Positions 11,636-23,562 of a stretch of 64,000 bases of DNA are shown here, piece after piece. The position numbers were made by a program, and so were the translations under genes. The number at the start of each line of letters is the position of its first letter. The stretch's first letter is position 1. The notes under the pieces were generated by a model that saw nothing but the letters and a program-made list of their open reading frames with translations, ran no database searches and was not told the origin of the DNA. Source of the stretch: Branchinecta lynchi (taxonomy: Eukaryota; Arthropoda; Branchiopoda; Anostraca; Branchinectidae); assembly GCA_023053575.1 (NCBI GenBank), contig JAKZAP010000017.1:1805501-1869500 (forward strand), written 5' to 3'.

Positions 11636-12060
11636 TGAATGAATGAATTTATTGCACGACAAAACCCATGGGGTCATGGCAACAAAAAAAAAATAAGACA
11701 CAACAAACTACAAAAATCGCTTTCTATGGGACAAACCAACGCGGAGGAATCTAGCCACCTTACGGATATCCCCCACATTTTTTCTAATTTTCCAATTCAA
11801 TTTTTTCTAGTAGGCTCTCCTCCCTAGTAATTCCCACCCCAAATAATTCGACCCTTAAATCACTCAATCCTTCACATTCACACATAATGTGGAACAGGAA
11901 TGGTGCTGAGATTTCATTTTGGACACGACTGCTGCTTTTGCTGCTCGACTGGGTCGCGCTGAGCAACAGAAGCCAATCAGAATACGAAGAAATCTCTATC
12001 ATGTCTCTATCATGCTTGATGTAAGATTCGTTGCTTGGAGGAGATACCACGTCTCCTAGG
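11636..12060 (-). pseudogene. LINE 3' end with remnant of RT C-terminus
   Basis: On the minus strand an open frame ends with a motif of the type HxxCxCxxLxxLRxxxFG (translation around 11833-11895), which resembles the Cys-His region after the reverse transcriptase in Jockey/R1-type LINEs. It is followed by a short 3' UTR and a (CATT)n tail at 11632-11648. The upstream domain is missing and frames are broken. Assignment rests on one motif plus the tail. Confidence 0.4.
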
Positions 12061-12167
12061 CTTTGTTCATAATCTTTCTTTATCAGTGAAGTGGACATGG
12101 TTTGGTTCAGACAGACTTGGATCTGTTCTGTAGTAGGATGATCATGCAAAGATATAGCACAACCATA

Positions 12168-12503
12168 CAGAGGCGTCACTACTGGGGGGGAGGAGGGGAC
12201 GCCCCCCCCCAAAGCCGTCAGCCAGTTGGTAAAAAAAAATACCGAGTCAGCGCGAAGCGCCTCGATTTTTCGTCAAAACAGTTGATTTTTTTTTCATGAA
12301 AACAGTCTTTTTTTCTGAAAATTGGTCGACTTTTAGCCAAAATAGTCGGTTTTCTGAAAATCAATAGATTAAAAAAAAAAAATATCAATTTTTATTGTTG
12401 AAAACAGTCGTTTTTTCTGCAGAAAAAGTCTGTAAAAATTACCAGCCGGTCGGTAAATGCCTCGTCCCCCCCCCCCCAAACGTTTTGGCTAGTAACGCCT
12501 CTG
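12168..12503. mobile_element. hAT-like MITE, family 1, copy b
   Basis: 336 bp bounded by CAGAGGCGTCACTA and the complement of CAGAGGCGTTACTA. The flanks carry a perfect 8-bp direct repeat, CAACCATA (12160-12167 and 12504-12511). The interior is as in the copy at 153-505, including G/C runs at both ends and GAAAACAGTCG-type repeats. The ends and the 8-bp duplication support hAT. No transposase. Confidence 0.9.
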
Positions 12504-12779
12504 CAACCATAGCCCGTAGGACGCTAGTACTTTGTTCTCAAAGATAAAACAAAACATAAAATATTCACGTTCGTTTCCACCGGCTACATCCTTGACGAGG
12601 ATCCTTGCTAAGAAGGGCCGAAATATCTCAGAACAGTATCTATACTTAAATTGTCTGTTTTGGGTAAAATTTTTTTTATTAAATCTTCTCTTCATTGTCA
12701 TTTAAATGGAAGGTTTTCTTTCAGCTTCTCTGGTCGGCTGGGCTTCTCAGCCTCAAAAATAGCAGCTTTAAATGTCCCA

Positions 12780-13125
12780 CTTTTGTTATATATATATATA
12801 TTTTATTTATAGCCCGCCAAATACAGATTGTGGTAGCAGAGTAAAGGGAATAACGCGAAATAACACAAGATAAAATAACAGTATAAATACACAAAATTTA
12901 GACATAATTTCTAACTGGGCCTGAAAAATTCGTGAAAAACATCATGTACTCGAAGACCAGGATGACGAGATGTAGATAGTAGTGACGCTGACGTTTTCTC
13001 GAGTGAACGAATCACATGTTGGACGCCGAACTTCTGAACTAATTTGTGGTTGCGGCAGGAACGAGGAAGGTACATCAAAAATTTACAATGATTATGTCTT
13101 GTAGCAATCAATCAGTCAATAAAAT
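12780..13125 (-). mobile_element. LINE 3' fragment, minus strand
   Basis: A (TA)n run and TTTATTTATAGCCCGCC begin the fragment on the plus strand, as in the LINE tail at 15482-15676. A minus-strand frame of 66 codons follows with an Arg-rich stretch but no diagnostic motif. Probably a truncated LINE end. Confidence 0.35.
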
Positions 13126-13337
13126 GTTACACAGAATGGCAAAAAACTTGCTGATATGGGAATATTGGAAAAACAAAGACAAAGGGAAAATGAAAAAGAA
13201 AGAAATTAACTAAACAAAGCGAGCATAAATAAAAGTGTAATAATTAGTATGGCTCCGGTCTACAGAAGAAATAATCTCAGGCAGTGTCAAAGAGGGGTTG
13301 CGAGTCCTTTCGGTAGACCTGGAAGGTAAAATTGTTC

Positions 13338-13440
13338 TTCAGTCTAAATATAAAAATCCTTCAGCGGGATTTGAACCAATGACCGTGGCCTACGGTCTTG
13401 CTGAGTCGCTTTTAATAGAATTCGCAAACCACTACATTTT
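13338..13440 (-). mobile_element. tRNA-derived SINE, minus strand
   Basis: Read on the minus strand: an A-box-like GTAGTGGTTTGCGAATT, then a good B box TGGTTCAAATCCCGC, then GAAGGATTTTTATATTTAG, a diverged form of the downstream block shared with the SINEs at 16440 and 62548. Confidence 0.55.
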
Positions 13441-13639
13441 CGAGATAAAGACGGGCTACAGGAAAACTGGTTCCTGCGGAGGCAAGTACATCGAAGCAGT
13501 TCACACCCTCCTGTCTCGGTATTGGATAATTATTATTTAAAGATGGAGTGAGGGAAATATCAACCGCATCAGTCAGCTGAAATTTTGCGCCAAATACACC
13601 TCACACCTTCTTGGCAAGGTTCATCTTTAGGTCGTAGGT

Positions 13640-14050
13640 GGAACATGACAAATCGCCAAAAAATTATGTTTCTAGCCCATTTGAATCTGCAATAGTTGAG
13701 AGTTTATTTCACTTTAAACACTGCTGTTTTCGCTGCACCATTGGGTCGTTGATACGGGAGACATATAATATATAGTAAGAATAATGATATAACGATTATT
13801 TTTATTTAGCCCTAAGTCATCAAAAATTGTGTTTTTGGTCTGCAAGTGTTGGGAGTTTATCCGTGGGACCAGGGACCCATACCTTTCCTGTAAGAAATCT
13901 ATGGGTCCCTGGTAGGACCTAGGGTGAAAGAGACTGCTAAGGTTTCAATTCAGACACTGTTGCTCTTTTTGCTAAATGATTGGTTTATTGACACGGGAGA
14001 CATACATATGTAGTAGTAATAATGATATAACAATATTTTGTTTATTTTGT
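13640..14050 (+). repeat. Diverged tandem duplication with hairpin spacer
   Basis: Two units about 236 bp apart share CACTG(C/T)TG, ACGGGAGACATA and AATAATGATATAAC blocks. Between them lies an inverted repeat (CCAGGGACCCATA / ATGGGTCCCTGG, 13862-13913). No coding content. Confidence 0.55.
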
Positions 14051-14475
14051 CGAAAGACAATACGACAAAGAGAACTTGTGAAACTAAACGAAATAAGTGT
14101 GGTTACACCTATCCCAATATAAACCAATATGTTAATACGAACTTGAAGAACCCGTTGGACATATCAATGCAGCTAAACCAATGCAGCTTACTTATGTAAT
14201 CACTCCTTCCATTCATAAACTCGGAGACCTGATACGAGGACAAACTGATTTTAACACTTGCCGAATTTTGCTTCTTTTGATGCGTTTCATGCTCCCGAAG
14301 ATTGTTTGCGGTAAGCTGGTTCGTCAGAACAACGGTTGTATACATTTGTCCATGTTCTGCTAGTAAGTCAACGGGCCTGGAGACAGGCTTGAGATAGCCA
14401 AAGCCGTGGATAATTTGTTGAAACCACGAGGAGATCTCGCACTAAGTACTATTTCTGATAAAGTATTTTAAGATA

Positions 14476-14531
14476 TTTGACTACAGCGGTCTACAGCAGT
14501 ACCTCTGCTGTAGACTGCTGTAGTCAAATTG
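14476..14531. repeat. Near-perfect hairpin
   Basis: The arm TTTGACTACAGCGGTCTACA and its complement flank a short TACCT loop, with a single mismatch in a stem of about 24 bp. It could be a tiny palindromic MITE or a structured RNA. No flanking gene suggests a role. Confidence 0.65.
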
Positions 14532-14614
14532 AACACTGAGCAGTTTTAACAGTGCAGTTTTGGGCTAAATGGTAGAATGAAGATCCAAAATACCCATTAC
14601 TTATTCTTACTTGT

Positions 14615-14965
14615 TCTGCCTTTTAAAATAGACCTAGCTCCCTTGTGGAATTATAAGATTTTAAAATCCCCACGTTTCTCCATTGAATGAAGGGTCGTTC
14701 GAGGGATTGACTGTCTCGTTTTTTGCCTAGTTTTGCCCGTCACACAAAAAAAAAGTTTGCCGGAGTCTTCAATGTCCACTGACAAGTCAATTCAAACATA
14801 AGGATATGAGAATCTACTATGTTTTTTTACTTCTTTTATTTGCTTAGTTTTCCAACTTTTTAACCACGGCGCGTCGAATTTTCAAACATTTTGCTCCCAC
14901 CCGCCACGTCGGAGAGCAGGATGGCTGGATAGTGGAGACAAGCGCTAACAAGAAAATCGCTATTT
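14615..14965 (+). repeat. Dispersed repeat segments
   Basis: Bases 14630-14745 (AGCTCCCTTGTGGAATTATA) recur inverted at 60938-61060. Bases 14828-14965 (TTTAACCACGGCG, then AAGCGCTAACAAGAAAAT) recur at 38520-38640. Probably an old transposon end. No coding content. Confidence 0.5.
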
Positions 14966-15481
14966 AAACTGGAATATAATGGTATTTTGAAAAGCTAATT
15001 GCTGGTCCCTTTCATAGGCAAAAGATCATTTCTAGTAAGAGTTGTGCTTAAGCTTTCTTTTACATAATTTCGAAACCTCCACGGTAAGGTTGGGGTTCGT
15101 ACCGGGAAGTAAAACCACACCACCTAATTTCCGTCGAATCAAAAATGACTGATATTCCAGTCCCTTGTGTGACTTTCTATATTTGCCTACACATTATCCG
15201 ATGCCATGGGTCATGGACTATGGACTACTTAGACCAGAGCAAAATAACACTAGAGAGTCACACAAAAACCTATACTTTCCATGCTTTTCAAATAGGCCAT
15301 ACTCGTAGCGCCGCCCACTACGTGGCATTTAAAGCGAGACAAACTTGCGGGTTTATACACTTCTAGTAAAGCAAAGGTGCGGTCTGCACACACCAAAGGA
15401 ACAATGGAGGCCGTATACTTTTTTGGTATCTTCAGAATATGAAGTTATCGAGCCAGCAGAGCAAAATAACTCTAGAGAGTA

Positions 15482-15676
15482 ATAAGTAAGTAAGTAATTT
15501 ATTTATAACCCGCCGTTTTCAGAAAGCGGAGTAAATGAAGAAAGTAAATAAAACACATAAACATACACAAAAAGACACTTAATTTCAATCGTCGGCCAGG
15601 AAGCAGTGTAGAAGGTCGTAAAGAGAGTAATGCAAAGACCTATCCTTCCCTTTCATCGCTTCGCGAGAGAAGTTTC
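15482..15676 (-). mobile_element. LINE 3' end, minus strand
   Basis: A (GTAA)n tail is followed on the plus strand by TTTATTTATAACCCGCCG, then a short minus-strand frame that ends just before the tail. The same tail type occurs at 22990-23048 (plus) and 26612-26680 (minus). The element is cut by the MITE at 15677. Confidence 0.5.
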
Positions 15677-16076
15677 TAGTGTTGGGTGATATTCGATACG
15701 ATAATCGAAATATCGTTAATACTGAAAAATATCGATATTTCGATATTGACTTGTCAAATATAGATATTTTCGATATTTGCATTACGATGTGCAACAGCTC
15801 TATCATTCGGGATTTTCAGAATGAAAGAACAAATAGGGATTTCAAACTTAATTTTGATTGGGGAGGAGAAACAGACTGGGAAGGAAAAGTGTGGAAATGC
15901 TTTTTCTTAATGGGAATGTTTCATTTTGTTGTTTTAGTTCGTTTTTGTCTTGTTAATTTTTGTTTTGTTTTCTACATTAAAAATGTAGCAGTGTAAACAG
16001 TTACAAATATCGGTAATCGAATTTGAAAATATCGAAGTATCGATATTTCAATATTCCTAAATATCGCCCAACACTA
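15677..16076. mobile_element. hAT-like MITE, family 3
   Basis: Inverted ends TAGTGTTGGGTGATATT and AATATC...GCCCAACACTA enclose 400 bp rich in ATCGATATTTCGATA-type dyads. The flanking 8-mers GAAGTTTC (15669-15676) and GAAGATTC (16077-16084) match at 7 of 8. It has inserted into a LINE tail. No transposase. Confidence 0.75.
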
Positions 16077-16439
16077 GAAGATTCAGCAAACTGTTCATGT
16101 GTGCAGTGGCGGACGTAGACAAATAGAAAACCAGCGCTCGTTAATGCCTGGTTTTGTTTCAGTAGGGACGTTCGTGTCCTCTAGTGGAGCCAGTGTCGCT
16201 GCGATTTGACTGTGTGTTACTTTTTCATTTCGTTCGCTCATTACTCTCTACAGTTACTTTTCTCTGGGAGCCAGTGCTGGTGAACGACTGAATGAGTTTC
16301 AGTGGGACGTTCTCTATCGCTAGTGGCTTCTATTCGAGTGAGTGTCAGTTTTGTCGACTCTTGGCGCTACACCCTAGTGTTTTTTTGCTCTGACTTAGAC
16401 GAACTTCCCTCCGCCACAATCACTATTCCTGTAGCCCAT

Positions 16440-16570
16440 TTCTATCCGGCAGTTCTATTGGTTTGCGAGCTGTGTTCTAAAGCTGCCAGTGAGCGTCGAA
16501 GGTCATCGGTTCAAATCCCGCAGAGGAGTATTTTTGTCTTTCAGTCCACTACGCAGTATTTTCTTCTAAC
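16440..16570 (+). mobile_element. tRNA-derived SINE
   Basis: A strong B box (CGGTTCAAATCCCGC, near 16508) is preceded by a degenerate tRNA-like head and followed by GAGGAGTATTTTTGTCTTTC and AGTCCACTAC. The same downstream block follows the B boxes at 23150 and 62590, defining one SINE family. Confidence 0.6.
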
Positions 16571-19189
16571 CAATGTTTACATATGGACCGCCCCCCCCCC
16601 ACCCCCAACCCTAGGTCAGCCAATTTCGTTCTTTGTGGGAACCACGTCTTCAGATTCAAGGACGGTTGTACCATGATTAGCTTTGAAGAAAAACGTGCTT
16701 AGAAGAAGAAAGGAAGATAACCTAGTCTGTCTTCGACCTACTTCAGTGGTTTTAGAAATTGGCCTCTTACATATGAAGCTATAGTTATTCGCCTGACGAT
16801 GCCAAATGATTTTGCACCTCGTGCCAACATTACTCGTCCACAAGCTCTGAGCCACTGCCATCAAAACACTTTGGCAAGCTGCCAAGGCTGATAGACTTGG
16901 CTTACTCGCTCGTAAAACTCCTATCAAGGCGGCTATTTGCATCGCACAAGCTTCCGCCGTTCTCTCAAGAAATCGGTCAGATATTTTGCCCTCCCAGCAT
17001 GCCCCCCCCCCCCCCCCCCCCCCCCCCCAGCTTAGCATTCCACATCTTGCTAACTTGGCAGAACGTGATACCATTTCGGATATCCTGGTGGAGAAGCATC
17101 TTCCTAGGAAAGGCGGTGAAAAGTGGGGAATTCGGAATTGGTGGCGTTTTTATCGTTACTTCCCTGCTGATCGTCTGAAAATTGCTGGATGGCCCAGGAA
17201 AATGGAATGTCTAGTGGCAACTGGTCCGTCTCGGGACATTTGTTGTCGGCTTGTATGGATTTTTAAAGTCAGTTGAATTTATGTGAGCGTCAGAAAAGGG
17301 TGTTCAGTTTCCTTCTCGCGAAGGAAGAAGGTGGATTTATGAAATTTGCCATATTCCGATTCATCTCTTCCAGGCGGACTGGTTTCTGAAAGTCCCTCCT
17401 AGACCTCATTATCAACACCTGTAAATATACCCCCAGGCTGATGAGTAGAAAATCTGCTATCTGTTTCCAGGTTATGGAGGGTTTTCTCTGTCTCTGGAAT
17501 AGAAGTTAAAGTCACTATGTTCTGCTCACTGCCTCATGGATCCATGTTCTTATTATCTCAGTTTGTTGAAAATGAGACAATAGAGATTTTCAGAAACTAG
17601 CCCACTTGGAGCGCTTAATTGGAATAAGGCGAATTGCTGGTGTTACGGTTAAAGTAAATATAGCCCCCGGCGATCGGACGGACAGTTATTTTGTTATTTG
17701 GAGATGTGCCCGGTTCGAACGATTCCACGTAGCGTATTTGGTTTGATTTTGTTTTCTTCTAGCCAATGGTGTGGTATGGATATGATATGAGATGAGTTTT
17801 GGTTGCAAAAGCCAGCAGGGATAGGAACAACACACAGATCACATTCTTAATAAAATAAATATATTTATTGCACAAAGTATTGTTGGTATTTCGCTGCTAA
17901 CTGACTGAACCTTTTAATTACCCCGAAATATTATTCTCCAGTCGACACCGCTTAGTGTGTAAAGTTCGTTCAAAAAGACTACCTTGTTCGAGGTGTCTTT
18001 TGAAGAATGTTAGTGCGCAATTTGAAAAAGTACACAGTATCGCTTGGGCTCATGAATTTCAGCCTTCAGGGTACCGGGAAATAAGGGGAAACCCGAGAAC
18101 ATAACGGAAACGGGTCGGAAGTGTGCTCGCTACTCACGTGCCGTTTCCGACAATGTCCTGAGCGTTGACATTTTAATTTTAATCCATCTTGTACCACTTT
18201 CTTTTCCCGACTAACAGGGTTCCAATCCCAAGCCTGGTAACAGCCAGACGGTTCCATCTTTTAAGGGCTTCAAAAATCGACAAATGACGAAATCTTGCCG
18301 AACATAGAGTGAGCATTTAGGCGGTTTGGAAGGAGGAAAGGTTTACAAAAATTTGGAATATGTATTTTACGATAGGGAGGGGAATTATGCCTGTTTTAGG
18401 CCTCTTGGACTTTACAGAAAGTTGCCAATCTTCTTTCAGATAAGTCCTGCGGGAAAATTACTGATTTAGTTCGTTTCTTTCCAAACTTATTCGGGAGCGG
18501 GGAGACACTCATTATTTCCAACCTAGGAGCTTGGCATGGAGTGAGGGGATCGTAAACTTTTAGTGACTGTTAGCTTATCTAGCACGTTACAATTTTGGTT
18601 CACGTATTTTTGTTTGTTAATGGGTAATGAAAATGTAGAAGAATACTGCAAATAGTGCTTGACCCCTTCGTGTCCTAGCTTGGCCAGGATTTTATCATCG
18701 TTGCCAACTTTGCCCTTAGGGTCTCTGACCTATCGTCAACAACAATATATCCCCTTACTGCTTACGTGAGGTCGTCTATTTTACCCCCCCCCCCCCCATC
18801 GACGGTCGATCACGCGATGAGCCCTTTAAAAGTGCACAGCAGACACATTATTGCTAAATCGATGTATTGATGTTAACGGAAAAGATAGACGCAATGCAAT
18901 GAATGACTGAGCAGGGAGCGTGGAAACCCTTTTGCGTAAGAGGAGGGGCTGTCAACTTCGGGACTTGGTGTGTACTGATGGGCTGAGATAGCAAGATAAG
19001 CTAGTCTGATGGGGCTAAACGAACGTCGTCTGAGATATTGTTCCAGTTATAAGCTAAGAACGAATGAATTTGAACGAATGAATGGCCATTGAGCCGACTG
19101 TTTTTGCAGAATGAACGACTGTTATGACGAAAAATCGACTTATCCGGAGAAAAACTAAAGAACAAAACGAATTCAGCATATCTCTTTAC
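16571..19189. other. No gene; long C-runs
   Basis: C-runs lie at about 16590-16600, 16999-17028 (about 30 C) and 18784-18797. Open frames across the C-runs encode poly-Pro or poly-Gly and are unlikely to be genes. The rest is unassigned. Confidence 0.45.
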
Positions 19190-19893
19190 CCCTATATCGA
19201 ACCTCTAATCGACTTCAGATAAACTTCAACTTTTTAACAAATTTTCAGGCTCTGACCGGATTCCGGACGAACTACTTGTCCGGTGAGAAAATAATAGAAA
19301 ATAATTTTCAGATACGGATTCAGCATGCCTCCTTACCACTACATCGAACATCTAATCAACTACACATACAACTTTTTACAATTTTCCGGTTTAGGCCGGA
19401 TTTCGGGCGAACAATACGTCAGGGTAGAAAATAATTGTCAGATGTCCTCTTCCCAAAAATCGAATATTTACAACTTCGAATAAAACTTTCAATTTTTAAA
19501 AATTTTCCGGTTTTGGTCGGATTCCGGGTGAGCTATTTCTCTTGGTAGAAAACGATTGTCATGTACTGACTCAACGTGTCTTCTTACCCCAATATTGAAC
19601 ATTTAGTCAACTTAAAAAAAACTTAAAATTAGAACAAATTTCAGGTTTCGGCCGGATTGCCGACGAACTAATTGTCCGGCGAGAAAGTAAGTTTCAGATA
19701 TGGATTCAGCATCACTCCTTACCCTCAGACCGACCATCTCACTGAATTTTTAAAACATGGATTCGTCCCTTAATTTAAAACCCATCCCCCACCCCTAAAT
19801 ATGGGGCTACAGGGCTCATCTACGAACTTGACATGTACTTTCACTCGATGAATCCTCATACTTACGTTTTGTGGGATCCAAAAATAGCACAAA
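19190..19893 (+). repeat. GGATCCC-family dispersed repeat
   Basis: At least four tandem internal units, each with a block like TTTTGGCCGGATTCCGGG, CGAACTACTTGTCCGG and ATTCAGCATG. The right end reads ACTTACGTTTTGTGGGATCC. The 5' part is missing. Non-coding. Confidence 0.7.
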
Positions 19894-20769
19894 CCTATTT
19901 GGAAAGTACGCTGCTAGAAACTGTCAAAGTAGCTCTCAGCTGAACAATGTTTGGCTGGTGAATGAAATGAAATCATATGCACTTTGAACACGCACATATT
20001 ATCTTTCGTTATTTTACTTCATCTGCATGTCCTTCAGCCCGCATCGTTCTTTTGGTTTTTAATTACATGTCGTCTTACTGTTTTTTGGTTCCGCATCGTT
20101 TTTCTGTTGTTATTGTGGTGATTTTATGATTTAGTTTTGTCTTTTTTCGCTGAGGACGGTTCGCCGGAAGTGCAACCGAAATTGTATTTGTCCCTCGCAC
20201 ATCATCTTGGAGGGGTAACTAGCTGATCAAGAAAAAACCCCGAAAATCTCGTTTTCTATTTTATTTTGATCGAACAAGTCAAATATCGCCCAACACCTGT
20301 GATCGTTTAACTTCAACTGACGCTCCTGTCCTAAGCACGCGACCAAACGCTTTTGTGAGTGTCTACCCCCTCCGGCGAGGGAGTAAAAATTAGGGTGAGG
20401 GGCTAACGAACTCAACGGCTCTGGCGGGGGACTAAGTTTATTAGTGGGATTACCGTCGGGGATAAAAATTGCACAAAATGAGAATGACAGATGCAGATGC
20501 TGCGCGTGCTGTCATGGGTACGAAACCGTTGGGTAGGGCGTAAACAAAACAGAGTAGAAAAGGCATGTGTTATAGTAAGGGCCCAAAATAAGTTGTCATT
20601 GACATACCCATTCATCCGCACAGAGAGCACTTTCTCTAGGCTTACTTGGCTTTTGGTTTCATTTTCTTTTTTTTTTTTTCGAATATAAATTTTGTTTCGT
20701 GTGTTTTGGGAATTTACGATGGCCGTCAAGGCTTTCGTGTAGGCCTACTTACAGTAATAAGCTGATAAT
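19894..20769. other. No gene recognised
   Basis: A fragment at about 20283-20297 (ATCGCCCAACACC) resembles one end of MITE family 3. The rest is unassigned. Confidence 0.4.
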
Positions 20770-20934
20770 CAGGCCCGTATCCAGGAATTTATTCGGGGGG
20801 GGGGGGGGGGGGGGGTTGCTTGCCGGTTGGACAAAAAAGACATAGATCAGAGGGAAAAGCCTATAAAAGTTGATTATTTTTTTCTGTTTCGGGGTGTGGG
20901 TAGATGACCCCCCCCCCCCCTGGATACGGCCCTG
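20770..20934. mobile_element. hAT-like MITE, family 2, copy c (opposite orientation)
   Basis: Ends CAGGCCCGTATCCAGG and CCTGGATACGGCCCTG are good inverted repeats. The flanking 8-mers CTGATAAT and CTTATAGT match at 6 of 8. It contains a long G-run near the left end and a C-run near the right end. Confidence 0.75.
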
Positions 20935-21592
20935 CTTATAGTGAGTTGTATTTGTGAAGAAAAAATTAATCCAGGAGGCTGGAAGCTTCTTTGGTTTGAC
21001 AGAAGGTATAAGATTGGTAACTTCTAAAGTCTAGGACTATTTTTGTTCATTTTTTGTTCAGCTCTCAGAGTTTCACGACGGGCTATCCGAAGCTTAGCGC
21101 TAGGTAGCGCTCGGTAGTTATTTACGCTGTCGATAGTCACCGTCTAAGTAAAATCGTCTAACTATATGCGCTGACCCTGAGCTTGCTATCTCTAACCTGA
21201 TTAGCAAGTACAACTAAAAAATCTAGTCCCACCCGTGGAGCAAAGTTCTCAGTGTTTAAATGTATATGTATGTAATAGTCAGTCAGAGAGTCTCAGTTTG
21301 TAAATGTCGATTTTTTGTGTGTTTCCTAGGAAAGTGTTAGGTTTTGCTTTGATTGTTTTTCTTTTCGTTTTTGTACTCCGTCCTTTTTCTGTTTCTTGTT
21401 TCTGTTTCTTTTCGTTTTCTGTCTTTGGGGGGGGGGGTACTGACAGAGCGAGTGAAGCTGTGCTATGAGGTCATTTGCGGGAAGACGAGAGTCGAAATTT
21501 ATCACAATGACTCTGTGGGATTCTTATCACTGAGGAATCAAAGTGAATAAGAGGAACCCTGAACAGGTAGAACCTCCCATAAATTCCGGAAT
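20935..21592. other. No gene recognised
   Basis: A pyrimidine-rich tract at 21350-21430 ends in a G-run. Its style resembles LINE 3' regions, but no tail is present. Confidence 0.35.
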
Positions 21593-21780
21593 CTGGGCTT
21601 CCAGATTATTCTTTGACGTCTTCTGTAAATTGCATCTGGAATGTGAACCGGTCCAAACGTATATCAAAATAATCCGAGAAAAAGGGGCTTTTGAACTTCC
21701 AGATTTCCGGATTTTTTAAGTATCGCAGAAGAAATAAAAAAAAATCTCGAAAAATCTGGGAACCCAGATTCCGGAAGGTG
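21593..21780. mobile_element. Small MITE
   Basis: The left arm TTCCGGAATCTGGGCTTCCA is complemented by a right arm ending GGAACCCAGATTCCGGAA. The centre is short and AT-rich. Target duplication not resolved. Confidence 0.5.
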
Positions 21781-22157
21781 AAGACTCACCTTAACCAGGG
21801 AGTAACTTACAGTTGAGGAACAAATACCAGATGGCGTAGCATGAGCTGCCAGCGCTCACAATCTACACTGTCAAAAACTTGCTCTTCAGAAATGATTAAG
21901 ACGTATGTAAATCTATCCGTACTGCCATGGGCGCATCATCTCTAACCGGGGGCACAACAACCGGAAAGCCTTGTGAAATATATTCACCCCTTTTTCTGCA
22001 CTTTTCGCGTTTTCTAGTTTAATCCTATCGCGTGTAACGCATGTTCTGCGAAAGGAGATACAGATATGACATTGTTCTATTTTAGAAATGCGAAGCACCT
22101 GCTCAATTGTCAAGATTATGTCAGAACCGCAAGCTACGCTGTAGAAAGTTTCTCTGT

Positions 22158-22306
22158 GTAAAGATTAAAGTTAAGTGCAGTACTTGCTACTCGTATTCAT
22201 CTTATCACTATCTGGTATTAATCTGCGCAGAGATAGGGATAGTCCGAGTAGCAATACTGCAGTTAATTTTAACTGCATACGGAAAAAAACTTTTTACAGT
22301 GTAGCG
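22158..22306. mobile_element. GTTAACTGCAGTATTTGC MITE
   Basis: Arms AAGTGCAGTACTTGCTACTC and GAGTAGCAATACTGCAGTTA are inverted. The copies at 4486-4815 and 30921-31046 share arms and spacing. Non-coding. Confidence 0.55.
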
Positions 22307-22626
22307 GAATTCCAAGTTCAAGGCGCATGCGTTACCCACGCGGACAACTTGGAGAAAACAGGCATGATGTTCTACACTAGTTGCGTTTTGGATTCGAATT
22401 CTCCTTGCGATTCTCTTATTCGCGTTTTTGGACTATTCAGATAAAGCGAATTCTCATTTTCTTGCGTTTTTGTCAGAATCGAGAACGGATTCTGCAGAAT
22501 CTTGAAGTTGCTAAGATGGTGAATTCTCGATTCTTCTCTCTCCGTTCTCCTCCCTGATTGGTCAACAGAGTTCGGGTGTTCAATATGCACAAACACGTAT
22601 ACCAGGTTGCGGGACGAGCTACCAAA

Positions 22627-22830
22627 TACTCTTGATCACTATCTCTCCTTGCCGATGCAAAATCTCCGGCCTCTCCTGGTAGCTAGCGGAAGAAAGGCAG
22701 AAGTGGTGTCAAAGCTGCGCCCAAAGATCGCGGTGATTGGTTGACACAGGGTTTGAGTCATTGAGTTTGAGTCGTACGGACACGTTTACTCCTTCTTCCT
22801 GAGGATCAGTGGCGTGTTTTGGGCTTAGTC
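22627..22830 (+). repeat. Left arm of a widely spaced inverted repeat
   Basis: About 200 bp (blocks CAAAATCTCCGGCCTCTCC, GTGATTGGTTGACACAGG, TCTTCCTGAGGATCAGTGGC) recur as the reverse complement at 24310-24495. This is either the two ends of one element of about 1.9 kb or two insertions of one MITE in opposite directions. Confidence 0.65.
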
Positions 22831-22989
22831 ATGTAGAGTATTAGGGTTTTTCTCAAAAGCGAGAATGGAGAATAGATAATTCAGAAGCGATAATTCAGAA
22901 CGGAGAATTCGGATAAAAATCGCGACTTTTGTTTCCTCGACGAATACTGGAAGTTTGTATATTTTTTTTGGTTTTTTCTTTTCTTTTTT

Positions 22990-23048
22990 ATACTCCGCTT
23001 TTCAAAATGGCAGGTCACAAGTAAATTAGTTACTTACTTACGTATAGG
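22990..23048 (+). mobile_element. LINE 3' tail
   Basis: ATACTCCGCTTTTCAAAATG followed by a GTTACTTACTTAC tail matches, in the opposite strand, the LINE end at 15482. Only the tail region is present. Confidence 0.45.
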
Positions 23049-23104
23049 CAATCAATGTGTTTTTCTCAGTATTAAGGGAATCCTTCTAATACATAGATGA
23101 CACT

Positions 23105-23215
23105 TTACACAAGGGACTTGTACCGTGACCAGTGTAAGCAGAGGGTCCTGGGTTCAAATCCCGACTGAGGAGCATTTTGTTTTTCAGTTCACTACTTATA
23201 AAATTGAAATCCTGC
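23105..23215 (+). mobile_element. tRNA-derived SINE
   Basis: The B box GGGTTCAAATCCCGAC is intact. The downstream block GAGGAGCATTTTGTTTTTCA then GTTCACTACTTA matches the other SINEs. The A-box region is degenerate. Confidence 0.55.
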
Positions 23216-23409
23216 TGTTGGGGCAACAAACTTTTATTTTGGTTTTTATTTTAGCCTATTTTAAATTTAGAAAATAGACAAGCCGACTTAGAAATGCAGT
23301 GAAATATACTTTGTGTAAACATTATAATTTACCTTTCCTTTACGAGGTTTGGGCTCTAGGCAGAAGTTTACCCCATCTCTTTTATCTATTCATTAGATCT
23401 ATTTTATCA

Positions 23410-23524
23410 TTATATTCAAATAATGTATACAATGGATACGTCAGCTACGATTCTTCCGAATCGTAGCGTTGTATCGTAAAACAATCGTAGCTGACGTATC
23501 CGTTGTATACATTATTTGAATATA
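23410..23524. mobile_element. Palindromic MITE with GGATACGTCAGCT arms
   Basis: Arms of about 42 bp (TATATTCAAATAATGTATAC then ATGGATACGTCAGCTACGAT, and complement) flank a spacer of about 30 bp. The core GATACGTCAGCT is shared with the TIR of the MITE at 27360-27513. Confidence 0.65.
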
Positions 23525-23562
23525 TGTTCCAAAGTCACCTTGGGCTCAAAGAATATCTATTT

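Noticed and set aside
16107..16121. CAGTGGCGGACGTAG as a hAT element end
   Set aside because: No matching inverted end or 8-bp duplication could be found nearby.
16302..17276. Several overlapping open frames of 90-150 codons
   Set aside because: They overlap in opposite strands across C-runs and encode poly-Pro or poly-Gly; no domain or splice pattern supports a gene.
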